A stretch of DNA of 12,776 bases from contig JNEM01006955.1 of assembly GCA_000697335.1 (NCBI GenBank), forward strand, positions 1-12,776. The letters run 5' to 3'. Positions 1-7,969 of the stretch are shown in pieces. The notes beneath the pieces were generated by a model, which searched no databases, was not told the DNA's origin, and saw nothing but the letters and a program-made list of their open reading frames with translations. Position 1 is the first letter of the stretch, and each line of letters opens with the position of its first letter. A program made the translations under genes and the position numbers. The DNA comes from Conidiobolus incongruus B7586. Lineage: Eukaryota; Entomophthoromycota; Entomophthoromycetes; Entomophthorales; Conidiobolaceae.

Positions 1-2458
1 TATATTCCTTTAAGTTTATTAATTTTGATTATAATATACAAAAAATAATCATATTTTTTATTAAACCAAAAATTAGGCTAAGGTGCTTATAATTTGTTTC
101 TAATAAAACTCCATATAAAATATATCATAATTTTATAAATTATTAAAACTCAAGCTTGATTTAATAATATTGTCCTAATATTGGATATTAGGAAAAAAAT
201 AATTTATTATTATTATTATTATCTATTTTATAGCTTTGAATATTAAAAAACTACCATATATTGGTTAATCAAATTCAACAATATAATAACTTGAAATATA
301 TTATAACAATATTATAAATTAAATTATCTATTTAAAACTCTATAATAAATAATTATTAAATAAAATTATAAAAAAATAATATTATATAATATTAATAAAA
401 TAATAAATTTAATCAAATTCAAATATATATTGATATATATAATTATTATAGTTTATCAAATAATTAATCCAATAAGTTATATTTATATAATATATAATGA
501 ATATATTCAATTTTATAATTGGAAATAAATAATAATTGATAAATATAAATTAATGGTAAAACTAACATTCAATATAAATTTGAAAATAAAAAGACTGTTT
601 GGATAAATATTGCTTTACAAGTTTGATTTACATCATGTTATATTAATTAATTCCATTCTATAATATTTGAAAAATATTAATTAAAAAATAAAATAATTAA
701 AACATATAAATATTTTAAAGGTTTATTGATTAAGACAATTGAGAGTGGCATTGTTTGAGGATGTGAATTTTATTTCAAACCAAATCAAAATCGTCAAGTT
801 CAACTAACACTCATTCTATATAATTATTAGTTTCATTATGTTTCGTTAGTGTCTAACTAAGCCCAGACACAGAAATTCATTGAATTTAAATAATAATAAT
901 TTTAATGTATTTAGTATATTGAATAGAATACCATTATAAAAATTTGAATACCTTGTATCTATTATTAGACTCATTTTGAAATTTATTTATTAAAATTTTC
1001 AATAAGGATTACAGCAACATATAATTCAATGATGAAAAACATAAATACTATTTAAGACATACAAAATCCTATTTTTAATAATATTTTATGATAAAAATAT
1101 AAATATATGATTTCATATTTAAACCGCTATAATTTATTATAAAAATGATATTTCTTAATACATTTTTATATTCTATACTTTGACATTAGACTTATCTGAT
1201 AACATATGATTTTATATAATATATAATAAATTTCAAAGGAAAAAGATATTTAGAAAATAAAAAAATATTGTTTCAAATATTTTTCCACTAATTCAAATTA
1301 AGAAATTTTAAAAAGTTAATATCTTTGATTTGTTAAAAATTATAGATATAAATATAAAAATTCATATTGTATTTAATAATAATTTAAACCCATTTAGCTA
1401 TATAAATTACTAAAATAAGGTTCATTCTGAGGTAGTGATCAAGTTTCATATTGAACTAATATTGAGGATACTTTCATCGATAGAATTTATAAACCATCTT
1501 TAAAATCAATGATACATCGAATATAAGTTGAGTTTTATTTATTATTTTAAATTATTTGAAAATATTATGAATTGATTCAGGATCAAAATAAATTAATCAT
1601 TATCTTAAAGTTTTAAATTAATCATTGTTACAAAAGATTTAGCATTATTAAATATAGTGCTCTCTTTGTTGAAATATCAAAATGAGTTCAAATTCAGGAT
1701 TCATAAATCATAGTCTTTTAGTGTTGTATTAATTTTTTGTGTAAATTAATTTTATTGGAATATATATTAGATCTAAATTAACAATTTTAGTGAATACAAT
1801 ATAGATATTTTATAATATCTAAACTAAAATTTGTTTGTTATTACACGTGTTCTTTAGATTGAATTTAAAAACCCATATTTTTTCCAAATATTTTTTTTAA
1901 TTTTTTAAACATATTTAACATAATAATATACATTAAAATTCTAGAATTAGTTATATACTTATATCGCAGTAGCGTTCTAAACCATCAAAGATCAATAAAA
2001 AAGTGACTAATCAATGCAATACATTGGTTATTAAACTTTAACTAACTTAAAAGTAGGCTTACTTTGAGGTTTGATAATCATCCCAGTATTCAGGGCTATA
2101 AAATTGGTGATTATTTTTTGATTTACGGCTGTTAATTATAAAATTAAATATAGTTTCCACTATTTGATAACTGTGATTAAAGAAAATTCAATGAACTAAG
2201 CTTAAAAAATATAAATATTTTCAGAATTATATTGTATAAATATTAATGTTTCATCTCAATTTTTAGTCGCAAAATATTCACCCTGAATTTTATGCACCTC
2301 CTCTTTTCTAGATTATAGTCAAATTTTGAATAAATATTTCAATAATGTGACATTTAAATTGGAAAAAAAACTTCATGGTTTCAAATCAAACTGCTTTAAC
2401 TAATTTAAAGACTCCTTACTACTGCCTTATACCTATCTCAAATCCGCAAGTAAATTCA
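1..2458. other. AT-rich non-coding spacer, no gene seen
   Basis: Both strands are broken by frequent stops in all frames, and I found no stretch with a recognisable protein motif or tRNA-like fold. Somewhat less AT-biased patches lie near 720-870, 1425-1500, 1960-2110 and 2280-2460. The longest open stretch I read in the 1425-1500 patch is about 25 codons without a motif. The last patch is probably the upstream control region of the first CAP gene. The spacer also contains the (TTA)6 microsatellite listed separately. Confidence 0.6.
204..221. repeat. (TTA)6 microsatellite
   Basis: Six uninterrupted TTA units in non-coding AT-rich DNA. It is an ordinary simple repeat and may vary in length between strains. 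Confidence 0.9.
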
Positions 2459-2468
2459 TATAAATAGG
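2459..2468 (+). promoter_or_regulatory. Putative TATA box of the first CAP gene
   Basis: TATAAATAGG lies 89 bp before the start codon at 2548. The second CAP gene has TATAAATAGA 81 bp before its own start. TATA-like strings are common in DNA this AT-rich. What supports a real element is the agreement of sequence and spacing between two paralogues whose surrounding upstream DNA is otherwise diverged. The transcription start cannot be read from sequence alone. Confidence 0.5.
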
Positions 2469-2547
2469 ATATCATTGATTTCTATCACTTTATCACCTGC
2501 AAGTTCATATAATTAGTTAACTATCGCGTATTTATTTTAACTGCAAA

Positions 2548-3450
2548 ATGACAAATTCGATTATTGTTAGAGTTTTACTGTGTTTATTATTATTATTCCA
2601 CTATTTAGCTTTGATTTTGAACCTTGGGTTCAGCAATACGAGGCTGGTTACATATAGGCCCATAACTACAACTACAAGGAATTCTACTGGAACTACATCC
2701 ACGAGATATACTACCACCACAAATGCTAGAACTATTACAAGAACATACCCAACTACTACAACGACCAGAACTTATGCCACTACTACTCAAACATATCGTG
2801 CAACTACTGCCACAGTTCCATTACATGTTGCAGCTACACATCAAACAAATGTAGCATTATCGCCAACAAAAACCACGAGTACTTCAACTGCTACAGCGGG
2901 TACAAATGGAATATCCACTAAGGCCAATGTAGCAATAGGAGCAACTACAACAGCACCTTCAGCTACAACAGCTTCCAGCTCCACCTCTGGAGTACCATTA
3001 CCACTATCAGCACTTACACAAAATCCCTTTGACATCCAATTGATGGCTTGTTTAGTGAATTACCAACGATCCCTCAAGGGTGCAGCACCATTAAGTATCA
3101 ATTCGGTACTTACCCAAGCAGCCCTAAAGCATAGTATTGATCAAGCGCGATACAAGAACATGACACATTCAAGCTCAGATGGTGGTACATTGGTTACTCG
3201 TATGGACAATGCTGCCTACCCAGGACGATATGTTGCCGAAAACGTTGCTTGGAATCAAAAGTCGGTACAACAAGTAGTTCAAGCTTGGGTAGATTCTCCA
3301 GGGCATTATGCGAATATGATCAATCCCAAGTACACCGAATTCGGCGCTGCCTGTGTCAATTGGTATTGGACCTTCGACTTTGGATCGACGAGTGGCCAAG
3401 GAAATATCATTCCCAATTGCTCAAAATATTCCATACCCTCTAGCCCTTAA
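2548..3450 (+). CDS. Secreted CAP/SCP-domain protein with long Thr-rich mucin-like stalk
   Basis: Single-exon gene of 300 aa ending in TAA. Residues 1-8 are polar with one Arg and are followed by a hydrophobic run (about V9-L26), which reads as a signal peptide, or less likely a signal anchor. Residues 31-150 form a stalk in which 46 of the first 120 residues are Thr, including degenerate RTY-x-TTT units at about 53-85; such stretches are usually O-glycosylated in fungal wall or secreted proteins. The CAP domain spans about 160-280. It shows H195, H207, E231 in AENVAW and H253 in SPGHYANM, which match the conserved His/Glu positions of this family, and GAAC near its end. Cysteines are C168, C269 and C291. 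N-glycosylation sequons occur at N45, N204 and N290. CAP proteins of fungi bind sterols or lipids and some act in host interaction; the ligand here is unknown. The start is supported by alignment of the signal peptide with the second paralogue. Base composition rises sharply inside the CAP domain. I see no C-terminal GPI-type hydrophobic tail. Confidence 0.93.
   Translation: MTNSIIVRVLLCLLLLFHYLALILNLGFSNTRLVTYRPITTTTRNSTGTTSTRYTTTTNARTITRTYPTTTTTRTYATTTQTYRATTATVPLHVAATHQTNVALSPTKTTSTSTATAGTNGISTKANVAIGATTTAPSATTASSSTSGVPLPLSALTQNPFDIQLMACLVNYQRSLKGAAPLSINSVLTQAALKHSIDQARYKNMTHSSSDGGTLVTRMDNAAYPGRYVAENVAWNQKSVQQVVQAWVDSPGHYANMINPKYTEFGAACVNWYWTFDFGSTSGQGNIIPNCSKYSIPSSP
3018..3389 (+). repeat. 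Near-identical 372-bp CAP-domain block, copy 1
   Basis: This block aligns without gaps to 5233-5604 (constant offset 2215). It differs at only two positions, 3185/5400 (G/A) and 3280/5495 (C/A). Just outside it the genes diverge: three mismatches fall within the eight bases 5' of the block, and mismatches resume at 3390 and 3392 on the 3' side. The block covers about 124 codons, from just before the NPFDIQ motif to FGST. Gene conversion, or a recent domain copy, explains the sharp edges best. Confidence 0.95.
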
Positions 3451-3510
3451 CAAATATCTTTTATTTTTAATTTTTTGTAAGATTTGAAATCTAAATTTAT
3501 ATTATTTAAG

Positions 3511-3538
3511 TATATTATATATTATATATTATATATTA
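3511..3538. repeat. (TATATTA)4 minisatellite
   Basis: Four exact head-to-tail copies of the heptamer TATATTA, 61 bp after the stop codon of the first CAP gene and so probably within or just beyond its 3' untranslated region. Confidence 0.9.
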
Positions 3539-3630
3539 AAAATATTTATCAAATAAATTATATTAGCTATTAATTTATTAATAATTTTATTTTATTAATT
3601 AATATAAATAAATTACAGTAAATTTTTAAT

Positions 3631-3651
3631 TATATATATATATATATATAT
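3631..3651. repeat. (TA)10 dinucleotide repeat
   Basis: Ten TA units plus one base, uninterrupted. Ordinary microsatellite in non-coding DNA. Confidence 0.9.
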
Positions 3652-4918
3652 GTTATTCAAGTAATATTTGATCAAATTTACTTAGTTATTTCTAAATAAA
3701 TATTTTTTAAATATATATAATTAGCATTATAACTCTAGTATAAAATATTGTATGTAATTTCAAGAAGTTATGGACTAAATGAATTTTAAATAATGTGTCA
3801 ATATAAATTATGAATAATGATATATTGATTTTAATCAGTTTTGTGATTTGATCTAAAGGAATTAATTTTAAATAAATTAATATATGTCCAGTCTTCAAAT
3901 TTAACAATTAAATTTAATAAAATATTATATAACTGAAGATATATCTATTAACTATTATTTTTATTATATAGAAAAATAAACTTAATTGATATAGAATTTT
4001 AAAGATTTAATTGAAATTTATCCAAATTCAAGGTTCAACTCAATTTTAAAAATCTCAAATATATACTCTTTCATCTGTCAAGATCAAAAAATACAAGATT
4101 AAGATTTAAAAAGATATTTATTTACTAAATTTACATTATACCTTGAGAATAATACTTAAATTAATAATCAGTAAATTCTATAAAAATGAAAGTTCAAAAA
4201 ATTAAGATTTGAGCAAATAATGAGGTAAATTTATTTAAGGAAAAATTTAGATTATAAAATTTTTAATCAATGTTATGATATAGTAAATATTTCAAATTCT
4301 CTTTATGCATTTCATACTAAATAGTTTTAATATAAATTACATAACTTTAACTATTATTTGTTTGATAGATTAAATTAATTTTTTATTTTGACAATTGTAT
4401 AAAAATTTTAATAATATTAATAAAATGAAATTTTGAATATTAAATATTAATTATTTATCAAATATATTAATCAGTTCATTTTAATAAACCTTTAAATTAC
4501 AGTTAAAATGGTTTTACTATATTTTATTATTACATATTATATAATTCAAATATAAATCTACATTAATAAACCAAACCAAATTCTTTCAAATTTGATATTT
4601 GAATATGAAAATGAACTGTATTATATTAATCATTAACTTATTTAGAGGACTATAAAAACCAAGTAATCTATAAAAATTTTAAATATAATAAATGATAACT
4701 TAAAAGTGGTACATAATCTAAGAACCAAATATCTCATTCAAAATCAAGTTAACCTTAGTCAATAACCCTGAAATTAAAGCAATTTTTGCATTGAATTTTA
4801 ACAGATAAACTGATTTAGCCCACGAGACTTGGCAATACAAAGTTAGAATTAAATATAAATTTTTTAATCACTCCCTAAAATTACTTGAAATTTATGTAAA
4901 ACGATGGAATTAAGTTTG

Positions 4919-4928
4919 TATAAATAGA
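4919..4928 (+). promoter_or_regulatory. Putative TATA box of the second CAP gene
   Basis: TATAAATAGA begins 81 bp before the start codon at 5000. It matches the element before the first CAP gene in nine of ten bases and lies at a similar distance. This suggests both genes use a TATA-type core promoter and have kept it since duplication. Confidence 0.5.
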
Positions 4929-4999
4929 ATAATAAGCTCTATGGTTCTAATCATTAACCTTAATTATTTTATATTTAACTTAATCATTTTAAGTTAATC

Positions 5000-5665
5000 A
5001 TGATGAAAAATATCTTTGTAAGAATTTTACTGTGTTTGCTATTATCTACTTACTCGGCTTTGGTCTTGAATCTTGGTAACCTACTGAGATATAATAGCTA
5101 TCCTGCTACAAAGACACAATTATATCCAAAATATGGTAGATCGGTAACACCCCAAAGTACAAGCTATAGTCCTAATCCTAGTCCTACTCCCAACTCTAGC
5201 CCCGAATTGCCGCTACCACTATCATCGCTTAAACAAAATCCCTTTGACATCCAATTGATGGCTTGTTTAGTGAATTACCAACGATCCCTCAAGGGTGCAG
5301 CACCATTAAGTATCAATTCGGTACTTACCCAAGCAGCCCTAAAGCATAGTATTGATCAAGCGCGATACAAGAACATGACACATTCAAGCTCAGATGGTGA
5401 TACATTGGTTACTCGTATGGACAATGCTGCCTACCCAGGACGATATGTTGCCGAAAACGTTGCTTGGAATCAAAAGTCGGTACAACAAGTAGTTAAAGCT
5501 TGGGTAGATTCTCCAGGGCATTATGCGAATATGATCAATCCCAAGTACACCGAATTCGGCGCTGCCTGTGTCAATTGGTATTGGACCTTCGACTTTGGAT
5601 CGACTACTGGTGAGAGTAATACCATCCCAAATTGTGATCAGTACTCCATTTATAATAATTCCTAA
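5000..5665 (+). CDS. Secreted CAP/SCP-domain protein with short Pro/Ser stalk
   Basis: Single-exon gene of 221 aa ending in TAA. Residues 1-9 carry Lys and Arg, followed by a hydrophobic core (about I10-L25) that aligns with the first paralogue; both share RVLLCLLL/RILLCLLL and an LNLG motif, which supports this start. A second in-frame Met follows directly, so the true start could be 5003. Residues 30-75 form a short stalk with a Ser-Pro repeat (SPNPSPTPNSSPE, about 57-69) replacing the 120-residue Thr-rich stalk of its neighbour. The CAP domain (about 80-201) keeps H116, H128, E152 and H174; cysteines are C89, C190 and C212; sequons occur at N65 and N125. It differs from the other CAP domain by D134 (Gly there) and K166 (Gln there) up to the FGST motif, after which the tails diverge. 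The likely role is extracellular lipid or sterol binding or wall association; the ligand is unknown. The two genes lie head-to-tail on the same strand. Confidence 0.92.
   Translation: MMKNIFVRILLCLLLSTYSALVLNLGNLLRYNSYPATKTQLYPKYGRSVTPQSTSYSPNPSPTPNSSPELPLPLSSLKQNPFDIQLMACLVNYQRSLKGAAPLSINSVLTQAALKHSIDQARYKNMTHSSSDGDTLVTRMDNAAYPGRYVAENVAWNQKSVQQVVKAWVDSPGHYANMINPKYTEFGAACVNWYWTFDFGSTTGESNTIPNCDQYSIYNNS
5233..5604 (+). repeat. Near-identical 372-bp CAP-domain block, copy 2
   Basis: Partner of 3018-3389, with 370 of 372 bases identical by direct reading. The two mismatches change GGT to GAT (Gly to Asp) and CAA to AAA (Gln to Lys) relative to copy 1. No silent difference was found inside the block, whereas silent differences appear immediately upstream (CCA/CCG and TTA/CTA in the PLPL motif). 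Confidence 0.95.
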
Positions 5666-6684
5666 GTTTCAAACCACTTTTGACTCAGGAATGAATATTA
5701 TAGAAACTCTAATTATTTATTCTTATAGATATAATTATGAAATATAATAAATCATCATATTTAATACTTTATTAATATTCAGAATCAATATGTATTTCTG
5801 TCGTGAAATTAATTTACACTTTTAATCATATATTTTTATATTAGATTAAAATTCGAATATAATTTATATTATTAAATATCAACTCTAATTGATAGAGTGA
5901 AATCTTTTCACTTATTAATATTGACTTCAATATTTACTTTATATAAAAAGATTGATGACATATTATTCAGATTCAATATTACATTTCTAATTTAATATAA
6001 TAAATATATTTATTTTATACTTTATTTTCTTTGTTGATTATGACTTTATATTATATTAAAATTCAAATTAAATTTCTAAATAATAATAATACCTGATATT
6101 CTTAAATATAATATTATTTATAAATTTTATTAAATCAAAATTTTTATATCATGATAAATTTGATTTAAAAAACTTAATTTTAATAATAATTCAAATAATA
6201 AATAATTTTAAAAAAATATATATATTTATAAAAGATTATAAAAGCTTTAAAATTAATAGTATTGATTACTTCGTTAAATACTTGCCATGAAATTATTAGA
6301 TTGGGATAGTTATTACTTCCATTAATACACTTTAAATTACAACAGTTAAAAATATAGAATAATTCAATTGATTTTAATACACAATCAATGTGTATGTTAA
6401 ATACAAAATAGATATTTGTATATAATAAGGTATATATAAATAATAACTGACTAATAATTGCACCATATTCATTTATCAGAAAATGTCAATTCAATTAATT
6501 AAATATTGACAAATTTTTAAAATAATGAAAAATGAATAATTTTAAAAATATTTCATTGTATAAAGGTATAATAATAGTAAATAAATATTAATAAAATATT
6601 TTTAAACTAAATTTATGATTTAATTTCATATTGAAATAAATGTTTATAATTTTTGAAAATTTTATCAATATTCTTAGTAATATT

Positions 6685-6704
6685 TTTCTTCATATATGAA
6701 GAAA
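6685..6704. repeat. Perfect 20-bp palindrome
   Basis: TTTCTTCATATATGAAGAAA is its own reverse complement with no loop. Ten self-complementary steps are only mildly unlikely by chance in DNA of this composition. It could be a dimer-binding site or a cruciform, but its position in a spacer between convergent genes gives no obvious client. Confidence 0.85.
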
Positions 6705-6820
6705 TTTCAAAAAAAAACTATATATACAATGAAGTAAAAAATAAAAATCTCAAAAAAAGCACCTTAAAGTTGTCAATCATTAAATCCAATTTTAATCCCT
6801 AAAAATAAAGATGCAAAATT

Positions 6821-6832
6821 ATATCACTCAGG
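6821..6832 (+). repeat. Dispersed 12-mer ATATCACTCAGG, copy 1
   Basis: The exact 12-mer recurs at 7782-7793. The core ACTCAGG also occurs at 5683-5689 and 7293-7299, always on the + strand. The function is unknown and it may be the trace of an old repeat. Confidence 0.6.
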
Positions 6833-7781
6833 GGCTTTACCACCATGTGGTCAAGAACTCGAACATTACTTGCAAACATTTGATTTAGTTATAATTGTCA
6901 ATAAATAAAATAATTTTACTTTAGTATAATTTGGGCTGATTAAATTGGTAAATTGTAAGAATTTGAATTACTTTGTATTGGGAGCTAATATTTGCTTTAA
7001 AAAAGATCTGAGACTTTAGGGATTTGTTATTGATTGTGAAATTGTATGGATTTTTTTTTATATTAAATTCTAAAACCTTTGAATTGGATTATTCATAATT
7101 GTTCAATTGCAATTATAATGAAGAAAAAATGATTTTTAATAATTTAATAAAAAAATGATGACAAAATAATATCCAAATAATGTGTGTGAGCACTAGTTAC
7201 AAAGATTAAATATCCCTCAAAATGAAATAAAAATTTACAAAGAAATCTCTAATTACCTCAACACAGTTTTTGATGATATCATTTTTTATAATACTCAGGC
7301 ATAATAAAGATTTGCTCATGTTCTCAATCTTGACTAGAATGCATGAAAGGTCATATCGGTTAATTGATCATAAGATTTAAAATATTTCTAAATACTTTAA
7401 CATTAATGAAGAATTTAATTAATTTCAAATATTACAATTTTAACCTAGTTCTAAAAGAAGTAAATTGAAGGACTTTTATCTCAGTGATAAATCTAAAGAG
7501 ATTATATTATTATTTCTAAAATAAAATAAAAAAAAGATAAATTGAAACTATAGTTTTAAACAAATAATTACCCATCTAAAATTATTTAATATCTAAAAAT
7601 AAAAAATCTCTGAGTTACGCCAGACATTTGAATTTGTAAAATTTGAATCTTTCGAAAACTGATTCAAAGTTGAATTTCAAGTATGCTTGCATGAATTAAC
7701 CTGAATTAGTACTCAACAGTCAAAGGTTGTTATGTATACGAGTTTATTAAGCAATACAGTAAAAAATTCGGTTATTGATTA

Positions 7782-7793
7782 ATATCACTCAGG
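7782..7793 (+). repeat. Dispersed 12-mer ATATCACTCAGG, copy 2
   Basis: Same 12-mer as at 6821-6832. The bases that follow (TATAATAA) also match those after the copy at 7293-7299 (CATAATAA) except for the first base. Confidence 0.6.
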
Positions 7794-7969
7794 TATAATA
7801 ATATAGAAGTGTAATTTACAATTGGATAAGGGTAAATTTTGGTAAAAAAATATAATTACAAGAGCTTTTGACTAATTGGGAAGAGATGAGTAGTTCCGAA
7901 TAAATGTTAATTCCGTGATCTTTCAATTCGCGTTAAACACTTACGTGTTGGGGTTCAGTGTGTAGTAAT

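Larger units (their letters stand above)
3451..4918. other. AT-rich spacer between the CAP paralogues
   Basis: No convincing gene. It contains two simple repeats (3511-3538 and 3631-3651) and an AATAAA at 3552-3557, about 100 nt after the first CAP stop; in DNA this AT-rich that hexamer is weak evidence for a poly(A) signal. The only open frame of note, a - strand stretch at 3707-3907, encodes an Ile/Leu/Lys-rich string without a motif and looks like a product of composition. I saw no extended similarity to the DNA around the second gene. Confidence 0.6.
5666..7969. other. AT-rich spacer between convergent CAP and kinase genes
   Basis: The flanking genes face each other, so this spacer should hold both 3' ends and no promoter for either. 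No protein gene or tRNA was found. It contains a perfect 20-bp palindrome (6685-6704), four same-strand copies of ACTCAGG (5683, 6826, 7293, 7787), and a less AT-rich patch at 7870-7969 next to the kinase stop that is probably its 3' untranslated region. A small hairpin ACCAC-CAT-GTGGT lies at 6840-6852. Confidence 0.6.

Noticed and set aside
849-870. Hairpin GTGTCT ... AGACAC with a 10-nt loop
   Set aside because: A 6-bp stem is expected many times by chance. No conserved RNA feature or terminator-like context accompanies it.
2605-3443. Several Ser/Cys- or Val-rich frames overlapping the first CAP gene
   Set aside because: They are alternate-frame readings of the Thr codons and the CAP domain. 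The + frame at 2548-3450 has the clear signal peptide and conserved domain.
3707-3907. 66-codon open frame on the - strand
   Set aside because: Ile/Leu/Lys/Asn-rich with no motif, in DNA as AT-rich as the surrounding spacer. It looks like a by-product of composition.
4975-4997. 9-bp inverted repeat TTAACTTAA / TTAAGTTAA just before the second CAP start
   Set aside because: Arms are almost all A/T. By rough estimate several such repeats are expected by chance in a window of this composition, and the first CAP gene lacks it.
5024-5029. GTAAGA near the start of the second CAP gene as a splice donor
   Set aside because: The frame stays open and the encoded signal peptide aligns with the intronless first paralogue across this point, so no intron is needed.
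6855-6865. tRNA B-box-like string (TGTTCGAGTTC on the - strand)
   Set aside because: The flanking bases do not form a T stem, the invariant closing G-C pair is missing, and no A box or cloverleaf is present upstream. It is also not convincing as a SINE promoter.
6845-6883. 12-codon frame with a textbook start context (ACCACCATGTGG)
   Set aside because: Very short, without a motif or a plausible splice donor. The good context arises from a small hairpin, ACCAC-CAT-GTGGT.
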